Below, piece after piece: positions 26,406-33,662 of a stretch of DNA of 64,000 nucleotides. The notes below the pieces were generated by a model. The model was given only the letters and a program-made list of their open reading frames with translations. It was not told the origin of the DNA and made no database searches. The position numbers and the translations under genes are program-made. The stretch lies in NCBI GenBank assembly GCA_016716535.1, contig JADJWD010000002.1:372001-436000 (forward strand). The letters are read 5' to 3'. This stretch comes from Betaproteobacteria bacterium (GTDB taxonomy: Bacteria; Pseudomonadota; Gammaproteobacteria; Burkholderiales; Burkholderiaceae_C). Position 1 is the stretch's first letter, and every line of letters starts with the position of its first letter.

Positions 26406-27956
26406 TCACGACGAACACGACACCTCGAGCTGCGCGGCCCAGTCGGGCGGGAAGCCGGCGTCGGCTTCGTGCTCGGATTGCTCGTCGAACGGGCGCTCGA
26501 GCAGCGCGTGCAGCCGCTGCACTTCACTGAAGTCGCCTGCCTGCGCGCGCCGGATCGCCGTTTCGGCGAGGTGGTTGCGCAGCACGAACTTCGGGTTGAC
26601 GCGGTTCATCGTCGCGGCGCGTTGCGCGTCGCTGTCGGCGCCGGCGCGGCCTTCGGCGCGCAGCCGTGCGGCGTAACGTGCTGCCCAGGCGTCGAACGCG
26701 GCGCGGTCGATGAAGAGGTCGCGCAGCGCGTCGTTCGTGGCGCCTTCGGCGGTGGAGAAGCCGGCCAGGCGCCGGAAGGTGATCGTGAAATCGGCGCGCG
26801 CCGCGGCCATCAGGCGCAGCAGGTCGTCGGCGAGTTCGCGGTCGCCCTCGCGCGCTTCGGCCAAGCCCAGCTTCGCGCGCAGGCCGCCCAGCATCGCGTC
26901 GGCGAAGGCGGGTTTGAAGGGCTCGAGCGCGGCCAGCGCCGCCTCCTGCACCGGCGCCATCGTGTCGTCGCCGGTCGCCGCGCCGACGGCGTCATGCCGG
27001 CGGTCGGGCGCGACGCCCATCTCCTCGGCCAACAGCGGCAACAGCGCGTGCGCCAGTGCGTGCAGGTTCCAGTACGCCACGCTCGGCTGCCGCGCATAGG
27101 CATATCGGCCCTGGTGGTCGGTGTGATTGCAGATGTGGCCGGGGTCGAAGCCGTCCATGAAGCCGAACGGGCCGTAGTCGATCGTCAGGCCGACGAGCGA
27201 CATGTTGTCGGTGTTCATCACGCCGTGGCAGAAGCCCACGCACTGCCACTGCGCGACGAGGCGCGCGGTGCGCTCGGCCACCTCCGTCAGCAGCGCAGCG
27301 ATGCGGTCGCGCCGACCGGTGAGCGCAGGGAAGTGCTGCGTGATCGCGGTGGCCGCCAGCGTGCGCAGCGCATCGGTGTCCTGCGCCGTGTGCGTGAAGT
27401 GCTCGAAGTGGCCGAAGCGCAGGAAGCTCGCCGCCACGCGCGTCACGACGGCGGCCGTCTCCACCGTCTCGCGGCGCACCGGCAGGGCGCTGGCGGTGAT
27501 GCACAGCGCGCGCGTCGTCGGGATGCCGAGCGCGTGCATCGCCTCGGAGCACAGGAACTCGCGGATCGAGCTGCGCAACACGGCGCGGCCGTCGCCCATG
27601 CGCGAATACGGCGTCAGGCCACTGCCCTTGAGCTGCACCTCGAGCGGGCCGTCGGGCGCCTCGACCTCGCCGAGCAGCAGCGCGCGGCCATCGCCGAGCT
27701 GCCCGGCCCAGACGCCGAACTGGTGCCCGCTGTAGACGCTGGCCAGCGGCCGCATGCCCGGCCACGGCGCGCCGCCGCTGAACGCGGCCAGCGCCGCCGG
27801 CGCGCGCCACCAGTCCACCGGCCAGCCGAGCCACGCGGCGCAGCCGGGGCTCACGGCGACCCAGTGCGGGTCGGGCAGCGGATCGGCAGCGAGTTCGGTG
27901 AAGAAGCGCGGGCCGAGTTCGGCGAAGCGATGGCGCCAGCGCAGCGTGTCGTGCAT
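26406..27956 (-). CDS. selO: SelO/YdiU protein adenylyltransferase
   Basis: A 516-residue pseudokinase-fold enzyme that in characterised homologues transfers AMP to Ser/Thr/Tyr residues of proteins in redox homeostasis. Conserved blocks are PLASVYSGHQFGVWAGQLGD, the Lys-containing strand VQLKGSGLTPYSRMGDGRAV, FCHGVMNTDNMSLVGLTIDYGPFGFMD (metal-binding Asn/Asp), and AYWNLHALAHAL. The C-terminus ends in CSS, where eukaryotic SelO has selenocysteine-Ser-Ser; here the residue is Cys encoded by a normal codon. It is the first gene of the selO-bolA-ppiC run. Confidence 0.94.
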   Translation of the reverse strand: MHDTLRWRHRFAELGPRFFTELAADPLPDPHWVAVSPGCAAWLGWPVDWWRAPAALAAFSGGAPWPGMRPLASVYSGHQFGVWAGQLGDGRALLLGEVEAPDGPLEVQLKGSGLTPYSRMGDGRAVLRSSIREFLCSEAMHALGIPTTRALCITASALPVRRETVETAAVVTRVAASFLRFGHFEHFTHTAQDTDALRTLAATAITQHFPALTGRRDRIAALLTEVAERTARLVAQWQCVGFCHGVMNTDNMSLVGLTIDYGPFGFMDGFDPGHICNHTDHQGRYAYARQPSVAYWNLHALAHALLPLLAEEMGVAPDRRHDAVGAATGDDTMAPVQEAALAALEPFKPAFADAMLGGLRAKLGLAEAREGDRELADDLLRLMAAARADFTITFRRLAGFSTAEGATNDALRDLFIDRAAFDAWAARYAARLRAEGRAGADSDAQRAATMNRVNPKFVLRNHLAETAIRRAQAGDFSEVQRLHALLERPFDEQSEHEADAGFPPDWAAQLEVSCSS

Positions 27957-28071
27957 GGACGAGGGAGAGCGAAAGCCGGCAGCCAGTCTAGGCGGGGTGC
28001 GCCGCGCCGGCCGGCTCGCTGCCGCTTGGCCCGGCGGGCGACAGGGGCTGCCACAGATGCGAAAGCGGCGC

Positions 28072-28155
28072 CGCCCTCTGCGGGTTGATACGAATCGCGG
28101 GGCGTCGCCTCGGTGACGCCCTTTGCGGGTAGATACCGAAGCTCCGGCCGCGTCG
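28072..28155. repeat. Two degenerate direct repeats in the liv upstream region
   Basis: Two units of about 36-39 bp, starting at 28072 and 28117 (45-bp period), share CGCCCTYTGCGGGTWGATAC, then GAA and an ending CGTCG. A third partial match (CTTGCGGG) starts at 28166. They fill most of the 252-bp gap between selO and the liv operon and could be binding sites for a regulator or a decayed repeat. Confidence 0.45.
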
Positions 28156-28177
28156 CATCGACACACTTGCGGGCGTT

Positions 28178-28196
28178 CGGTTCGACGGACGAACCG
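28178..28196. promoter_or_regulatory. Inverted repeat just ahead of the liv binding-protein RBS
   Basis: CGGTTCG and CGAACCG flank a 5-base spacer and end 3 bp before the GGAG ribosome site of the binding-protein gene. The position suits an operator or an RNA hairpin controlling translation start. Confidence 0.4.
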
Positions 28197-28208
28197 TTGG
28201 AGTGCGAC

Positions 28209-29468
28209 ATGACAAACCGGATCCCGTTCGCCCGCCTCGGCCGCATTGCTTTTGCCGCCGCGGTCACCGTGCTGGCCACCTCGTCGGCCTGGGCGCAGGT
28301 CAAGATCGCCTACGTCGACCCGCTGTCCGGCGGCGGCGCGACGGTCGGCGAGCACGGCCTGAAGCACCTGCAGTTCCTGGTCGAGCAGATCAACGCCCGC
28401 GGCGGCGTGCTCGGCGGCCAGAAGCTCGAGGCGGTCGCCTACGACAACAAGGGCAGCCCGCAGGAGAGCCTGGTGCAGGTGCAGAAGGCCATCGACGCCG
28501 GTGTGCGTTTCATCACCCAGGGCAACGGCTCGGGCGCGGCCATCGCCATCTCGGAGTTCGTCGCCAAGTACAACGAGCGCAACCCCGGCAAGGAGGTGCT
28601 GTACTTCAACTACGCCGCCGTCGACCCGGTGCTGACGAACGAGAAGTGCAGCTTCTGGCACTTCCGCTGGGACGCCAACTCCGACATCAAGATGGCCGCG
28701 CTGACCAACTTCATGAAGGACAAGCCGGCGATCAAGAAGGTCTACATCATCGGCCAGGACTACTCGTTCGGGCACTCGGTGCGCAAGGCCGCCAACGAGA
28801 TGATCAAGGCCAAGCGGCCCGACATCCAGATCGTCGGCGACGAGTTGCATCCGCTGCTGAAGATCACCGACTTCGCGCCGTACGTGGCCAAGATCAAGGC
28901 CTCGGGCGCCGACAGCGTCATCACCGGCAACTGGGGCAACGACATGGCGTTGCTGCTGAAGGCCGCCGCCGACGCCGGCCTGAAGGTGAGCTGGTACACC
29001 TACTACGCCGGCGGCGCCGGCGCGCCGACCGCGATCAAGCAGACGGGGCTCGATCACCAGGTGTTCCAGATCAGCGAGTGGCACACCAACGTGCCGGCGC
29101 CCGAGATGGAGGCGTTCGCCGACTCGTTCCTGAAGAAGTACGGCGGTGCCAGCCAGCAGGGCTGGTGGTACCTGCGCATGAAGAACCAGCTCGACATGTT
29201 TGCCTCGGCGCTGGACAAGGCGAAGTCGTCCGACCCGAAGAAGGTGGCCGCGGTGCTGCGCGACATGAAGTGGCGCAACTCGCTCGGCGCCGAGGTCTTC
29301 ATGCGGCCGAGCGACCACTCGCTGTTCCAGGACATGTACATCTCGTCGTTCGGCTCGGGCGCCAAGCACGACGAGGAGAAGACCGGCTGGGGCTGGAAGA
29401 CCGTGGGCGTGATCAAGGCGCAGGACACGGTCGTGCCGACCACCTGCAAGATGGTGACGCCGAACTGA
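28209..29468 (+). CDS. Branched-chain amino-acid-type ABC transporter, periplasmic binding protein
   Basis: A 419-residue exported ligand-binding protein (signal to about residue 30, ending SSAWAQ). The type I periplasmic-binding fold is shown by KIAYVDPLSGGGATVGEHGL, NARGGVLGGQKLE, AVAYDNKGSPQESLVQVQKAI and QGNGSGAAIAISEF. These LivK-like proteins bind branched-chain amino acids or, in many Burkholderiales paralogues, aromatic and short carboxylic acids. The gene is followed by livHMGF homologues, and acyl-CoA catabolic genes come next, so a carboxylate ligand is plausible. I chose the ATG at 28209 over an upstream frame opening because of the GGAG site and the signal peptide. Confidence 0.92.
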   Translation: MTNRIPFARLGRIAFAAAVTVLATSSAWAQVKIAYVDPLSGGGATVGEHGLKHLQFLVEQINARGGVLGGQKLEAVAYDNKGSPQESLVQVQKAIDAGVRFITQGNGSGAAIAISEFVAKYNERNPGKEVLYFNYAAVDPVLTNEKCSFWHFRWDANSDIKMAALTNFMKDKPAIKKVYIIGQDYSFGHSVRKAANEMIKAKRPDIQIVGDELHPLLKITDFAPYVAKIKASGADSVITGNWGNDMALLLKAAADAGLKVSWYTYYAGGAGAPTAIKQTGLDHQVFQISEWHTNVPAPEMEAFADSFLKKYGGASQQGWWYLRMKNQLDMFASALDKAKSSDPKKVAAVLRDMKWRNSLGAEVFMRPSDHSLFQDMYISSFGSGAKHDEEKTGWGWKTVGVIKAQDTVVPTTCKMVTPN

Positions 29469-29592
29469 GCCTGTACGCACCGGGACAGGCGGGCCGCTCG
29501 CCGAGGCGGCCCGCGCTTGGCGCGCGGGCGCCGGCCACAAGAAGACAGCGCAGGAGACCGAGGGCGATGCCGGGAACGACAGCGAGGAGGCC

Positions 29593-30543
29593 ATGCTCGA
29601 ACTGATCGTCTTCTCGACGCTGAACGGCCTGCTCTACGGCATGCTGCTGTTCCTGCTGGCCAGCGGCCTGACGCTGATCTTCAGCATGATGGGCGTGCTG
29701 AACTTCGCGCACGCCAGCTTCTACATGCTGGGCGCGTACTTCGGCTACCAGGTCAGCCGCTGGGTCGGCTACTGGCCGGGGCTCGTCGTCGCGCCGCTCT
29801 TGGTGGGCGTGATCGGCGCGCTGATCGAGCGCTACGGCCTGCGCATGGTGCACAAGCACGGCCACGTCGCCGAGTTGCTGTTCACCTTCGGCATCGCCTA
29901 CATCATCGAGGAACTCGTGCAGATGGTGTGGGGCAAGATCCCCGTCGACTACCGCGTGCCCGAGGCGCTGAACTTCCCGGCCTTCACGCTGTTCGCGACC
30001 AACTACCCGGCGTTTCGCATGTTCATGCTGTTGATGTCGGTGGCGGTGTTCGTCGGGTTGCTGCTGCTGTTGACGCGCACGCGGGTGGGCCTCGTCATCC
30101 GCGCCGCGCTGACGCACCCGCACATGGTCGGCATGCTCGGGCACAACGTGCCGCTCGTCTTCATGATGGTGTTCGGCGTCGGCTGCGGGCTGGCGGCGCT
30201 GGCCGGTGTCATCGCCGGGCCGGCGCTCGTGACGCAGCCGGCGATGGCCGCGGCGCTCGGGCCGATCCTCTTCGTCGTCGTCGTCGTGGGCGGCCTCGGC
30301 TCGCTGGCCGGCGCGTTCGTCGCGTCGCTCCTGATCGGCCTCGTGCAGACCTTCGCGGTGGCGCTGAACGTGTCGCTCGCCGACCTCTTGGCCAAGGTCG
30401 GCGTGAAGGTGACGCCCGATTCGTTCGGTGCGGATCTCTGGATGGCCACCATCGCGCAGGTGGCGCCGATCATCCCGTACGTGCTGCTCGTGCTGATCCT
30501 GATCTTCCGCCCGAAGGGCCTGCTCGGGGATCGCGACACATGA
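29593..30543 (+). CDS. livH: Branched-chain amino-acid-type ABC transporter permease (LivH)
   Basis: A 316-residue inner-membrane permease. It starts FSTLNGLLYGMLLFLLASGL and contains GVLNFAHASFYMLGAYFGY, the LivH hallmark, plus VVVVGGLGSLAGAFVASLLIG near residue 235. About eight hydrophobic segments are visible. A GAGGAGG ribosome site precedes the ATG. The stop overlaps the livM start by 4 bp (ATGA). The 124 bp after the binding-protein gene are non-coding. Confidence 0.95.
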   Translation: MLELIVFSTLNGLLYGMLLFLLASGLTLIFSMMGVLNFAHASFYMLGAYFGYQVSRWVGYWPGLVVAPLLVGVIGALIERYGLRMVHKHGHVAELLFTFGIAYIIEELVQMVWGKIPVDYRVPEALNFPAFTLFATNYPAFRMFMLLMSVAVFVGLLLLLTRTRVGLVIRAALTHPHMVGMLGHNVPLVFMMVFGVGCGLAALAGVIAGPALVTQPAMAAALGPILFVVVVVGGLGSLAGAFVASLLIGLVQTFAVALNVSLADLLAKVGVKVTPDSFGADLWMATIAQVAPIIPYVLLVLILIFRPKGLLGDRDT

Positions 30544-31886
30544 GCCCGGCGGTGCGCGCGCAGGCATTCATGTGGGGCGGCGCGGCCATCGTGCTGGCGC
30601 TGCTCCCGTTCGTCTTCACCAGCGGCGCGTCGCTGACGATGATGAGCCTGATGGGCTTCGCGATCGTCTTCGCGCTGTCGTACAACATGCTGCTCGGGCA
30701 GACCGGCATGCTCTCGTTCGGGCACGCGGTGTACTACGGCCTCGGCGGCTTCATGACCGCGCATGCGCTGAACGTCGTTGGCGCCGGCAAGTGGCCGATC
30801 CCGCTGCCGGTGATGCCGCTGGCCGGTGGCCTCGCGGGCCTGGCCTTCGCCATCCTCTTCGGCTGGGCCTCGACGCGCCGCGCCGGCACGGCGTTCGCGA
30901 TGATTTCGCTGGGCATCGGCGAACTCGTCGCCGCCTGTTCGCTGATCCTCAAGGGCTTCTTCGGCGGCGAAGGCGGCATCTCCACGAGCCGCACCGCGAC
31001 GCTGAAGTTCTTCGGCCTGAACTTCGGCCCGCAGGTGCAGGTGTACTACCTGATCGCCGCGTGGTGCCTGCTGTGCATGGTGGCGATGTACGCCTTCACG
31101 CGCACGCCGCTGGGGCGCATGTGCAACGCCGTGCGCGACAACCCCGAGCGCGCCGAGTTCGTCGGCTACAGCACGCAGATGGTGCGCTACATCGCCTTCT
31201 GCGTCTCGGGCTTCTTCGCCGGCATCGCCGGCGGGCTGGCGGCGATCCACTACGAGATCGTCACCGCGTCGGTGGTCGGCGCGGCGCCTTCGGGCTTCGT
31301 GCTCTTGATGGCCTACATCGGCGGCGTCGGTTTCTTCATCGGGCCGGTGATCGGCGCGGTGCTGATGACGGCGCTGCAGATTTCGCTGTCGGACTACACC
31401 GGCGCGTGGCTCTTGTACGTCGGCCTGATGTTCGTCGTGATGGTGATGTACGTGCCGTGGGGGCTGGGCGGCTTGCTGCTGATGCAGCGGCCGCTGTTGC
31501 AGCACGGCGCCTGGCGGCGCGTGCTGCCGGTGTACGCGATGGCCGCGGTGCCGGTGCTGGTGCTGCTCGCCGGCACCGTGGCGCTGATCGAGACCGCGCA
31601 CCACCTGCTCGTCAAGACGACCGAAGGAACGGCGATGAGCCTGTTCGGCATCGCCTACGACGCGAAGAGCCTCGTCGCCTGGGCCGTCATCGTGCTGCTG
31701 GTGGCGGTGGGCCTGGCGGGGCTGCGCTTCGTCGCGCCGCGGGTCTCCGACGCTTACCACGGCGCCGTGCAGCGCGCGCGCAGCGGGGCCGGTGCAACGT
31801 CCACCGCCGCTACAGCGGGCACAGGCGCAGCCGGCACGGGCACCGCCAGCACGGGCGCAGGCGCCAGCGCAGGAGCCGGCCGATGA
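30540..31886 (+). CDS. livM: Branched-chain amino-acid-type ABC transporter permease (LivM) with extended C-terminus
   Basis: A 448-residue permease. The LivM core is clear: YNMLLGQTGMLSFGHAVYYG, FAILFGWASTRRAGTAFAMI, TPLGRMCNAVRDNPERAEFV and GFFAGIAGGLAAIHYEIVT. After the usual end (PWGLGGLLL, about residue 312) there is an extra 135-residue part with two more hydrophobic segments (VYAMAAVPVLVLLAGTVALI and VAWAVIVLLVAVGLAGLRF) and a low-complexity Ala/Gly/Thr/Ser tail of about 35 residues. Start and stop overlap the neighbours by 4 bp each. Confidence 0.93.
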   Translation: MSPAVRAQAFMWGGAAIVLALLPFVFTSGASLTMMSLMGFAIVFALSYNMLLGQTGMLSFGHAVYYGLGGFMTAHALNVVGAGKWPIPLPVMPLAGGLAGLAFAILFGWASTRRAGTAFAMISLGIGELVAACSLILKGFFGGEGGISTSRTATLKFFGLNFGPQVQVYYLIAAWCLLCMVAMYAFTRTPLGRMCNAVRDNPERAEFVGYSTQMVRYIAFCVSGFFAGIAGGLAAIHYEIVTASVVGAAPSGFVLLMAYIGGVGFFIGPVIGAVLMTALQISLSDYTGAWLLYVGLMFVVMVMYVPWGLGGLLLMQRPLLQHGAWRRVLPVYAMAAVPVLVLLAGTVALIETAHHLLVKTTEGTAMSLFGIAYDAKSLVAWAVIVLLVAVGLAGLRFVAPRVSDAYHGAVQRARSGAGATSTAATAGTGAAGTGTASTGAGASAGAGR

Positions 31887-32650
31887 GCGAGCTGGCGCTG
31901 CAACTGGCCGACGTGCACAAGCGCTTCGGCGCGACGCAGATCATCCGCGGCGTCAACCTCGACGTGCGGCGCGGCGAGCGCCACGCGGTCATCGGCCCGA
32001 ACGGCGCCGGCAAGTCGACGCTGTTCAACCTGATCAGCGGCCGCCTGCCGGTGAGCGCCGGGCGCGTGCGCCTGAAGGGCGAGGACATCACCGGCCTCGC
32101 GCCGTACCAGGTGAACCGCCGCGGCCTGGCGCGCAGCTTCCAGGTCACCAACATCTTCCCGCGCCTGACGGTGTTCGAGAACATCCGCTGCGGCGTGTTG
32201 TGGTCGCTCGGCTACCGCTACGCCTTCTGGCGCCTCGTCGAGCGGGCCCGTGATGCGCGCGAGCGCGCCGAAGCCATCCTCGAGCAGATCAACCTTGCGG
32301 CGCGGCGCGACACGCCGGCCGGCGTGCTCTCGTACGCCGAGCAGCGCGCGCTCGAGATCGGCATCACGATCGCCGGCGGCGCCGACGTGATCCTGCTCGA
32401 CGAGCCCACCGCCGGCATGAGCCGCAGCGAGACCGAGCACGCGGTGGCGTTGATCCGCCGCGTCAGCGAGGGCCGCACGCTCGTCATCGTCGAGCATGAC
32501 ATGGGCGTCGTCTTCGACCTCGCCGACCGCATCTCGGTGCTGGTCTACGGCGAGGTCATCGCGTCGGACACGCCGGCGGCAATCCGCGCCAACGCCGAGG
32601 TGCAGAAGGCCTACCTCGGCACGCCGGCGCCGGAGTCCAGCCATGCTTGA
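31883..32650 (+). CDS. livG: Branched-chain amino-acid-type ABC transporter ATPase (LivG)
   Basis: A 255-residue ATPase. Walker A is GPNGAGKST (about residue 38), the signature is LSYAEQR, Walker B with the catalytic Glu is VILLDEPTAGM, and the switch His is in IVEHDMGVV. Region FQVTNIFPRLTVFENIR after the Q-loop is typical of LivG. It overlaps livM (ATGA) and livF (8 bp). All catalytic residues are intact, unlike its partner LivF. Confidence 0.94.
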   Translation: MSELALQLADVHKRFGATQIIRGVNLDVRRGERHAVIGPNGAGKSTLFNLISGRLPVSAGRVRLKGEDITGLAPYQVNRRGLARSFQVTNIFPRLTVFENIRCGVLWSLGYRYAFWRLVERARDARERAEAILEQINLAARRDTPAGVLSYAEQRALEIGITIAGGADVILLDEPTAGMSRSETEHAVALIRRVSEGRTLVIVEHDMGVVFDLADRISVLVYGEVIASDTPAAIRANAEVQKAYLGTPAPESSHA

Positions 32651-33368
32651 GGTGCGCGACCTGCACGCCTGGTACGGCAAGAGCCACATCCTGCACGGCG
32701 TCGACTTCACCGTCGGCGCCGGCGAGATCGTCTCGCTGCTCGGCCGCAACGGCGTGGGCCGCTCGACGACGATCAAGGCGATCATGGGCGACGTCGTGCG
32801 CAAGGGCTCGGTGCGCTTCAAGGGCCGCGAACTCGTGGGGCTGAAGCCGCACCAGATCGCGCACGCGGGGCTGGGCTACGTGCCCGAGAACCGCGACATC
32901 TTCCCTTCGCTCACCGTGCACGAGAACCTGATGCTCGGCGAGAAGCGTGCCGTGTTCGGCCAGGGTGGCGCCGCGGCGTCGCCGGCCACGGCGCGCTGGA
33001 GCTTCGACGACATGTACCGCATGTTCCCGCGGCTGAAGGAGCGCCAGCACACGGCGGCCGGCGTGCTCTCCGGCGGCGAGCAGCAGATGCTGACGCTGTG
33101 CCGCACGCTGATGGGCAACCCCGAGCTGATCATGATCGACGAGCCCACCGAGGGGCTGGCGCCGAAGATCGTCGAACTCGTCGCCGAGTACCTGCGTGAG
33201 CTGAAGCGCCGCGGCATCGCCGTGCTGCTGGTTGAGCAGAAGCTGACGATCGCGCTCGAGGTCGCCGACCGCTGCCTCGTGATGGGCCACGGCCGCATCG
33301 TCTTCGAAGGCACGCCGGCGCAGCTGCGCGCCGACGCGGCGGTGCGCAAGGAGTGGCTGGAGGTCTGA
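32643..33368 (+). CDS. livF: Branched-chain amino-acid-type ABC transporter ATPase (LivF), Walker A Arg variant
   Basis: A 241-residue ATPase with LivF features: HAWYGKSHILHGVDF, YVPENRDIFPSLTVHENL, signature LSGGEQQ, Walker B LIMIDEPTEGL and switch LLVEQK. The Walker A loop reads GRNGVGRSTT, so the usual invariant Lys is Arg (codon cgc at 32761 region). This could lower ATP hydrolysis at one of the two sites or be tolerated; I believe similar Arg variants exist in other Burkholderiales LivF proteins. An insertion of about 15 Ala/Gly-rich residues lies near residue 105. The start overlaps livG by 8 bp. Confidence 0.93.
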   Translation: MLEVRDLHAWYGKSHILHGVDFTVGAGEIVSLLGRNGVGRSTTIKAIMGDVVRKGSVRFKGRELVGLKPHQIAHAGLGYVPENRDIFPSLTVHENLMLGEKRAVFGQGGAAASPATARWSFDDMYRMFPRLKERQHTAAGVLSGGEQQMLTLCRTLMGNPELIMIDEPTEGLAPKIVELVAEYLRELKRRGIAVLLVEQKLTIALEVADRCLVMGHGRIVFEGTPAQLRADAAVRKEWLEV

Positions 33369-33401
33369 TCTGAGGGGCAGGCCTTGGGAAGGTCTGCGCG
33401 G

Positions 33402-33508
33402 GATCGGGCCACCGGGGGTCCCTGCTCCGCTCATGTCCGCCTCTTCCTCGCTGCGCTCGGTCGATTCCCCCTTGACTTCGCTGCGCGGGGACCCCCGATG
33501 TCCCGATC
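33402..33508. repeat. 107-bp element bounded by 21-bp inverted repeats
   Basis: Left arm 33402-33422 and right arm 33488-33508 are reverse complements at 19 of 21 positions (core GGGGGTCCC / GGGACCCCC, outer GATCGGG / CCCGATC). They enclose 65 bp with no open frame. It lies just after livF and may act as a terminator-like structure, a small MITE-like repeat or both. The rest of the 294-bp gap holds the promoter/operator candidate described separately. Confidence 0.6.
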
Positions 33509-33587
33509 GGGCACCGTCGTGGCGTGCCTGGCCGCTGCGCGGCTGTGCTTGTCGCGGCAGGGACAAGAGGGCGGGGGCGCGGGCTCC

Positions 33588-33612
33588 TAGAATGGATTTC
33601 GAACGACCGTTC
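33588..33612 (+). promoter_or_regulatory. Candidate -10 box and GAACG-N2-CGTTC operator before the beta-oxidation genes
   Basis: A TAGAAT box (33588-33593) is followed 7 bp later by the inverted repeat GAACGACCGTTC (33601-33612), 50 bp before the acyl-CoA gene start. A TetR-like dimer could bind such a palindrome across the transcription start. No convincing -35 box is seen. No TetR-family gene lies in the window. Confidence 0.45.
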
Positions 33613-33662
33613 TCTTTTCTTTCTTCCCTCCTTCTTCTTCCGACCCGCCTCGAGGAGACGCC

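Noticed and set aside
28113..28208. Earlier start for the liv binding protein
   Set aside because: Would place 32 unrelated residues before a clean signal peptide and lies over the repeats; the ATG at 28209 has its own RBS.
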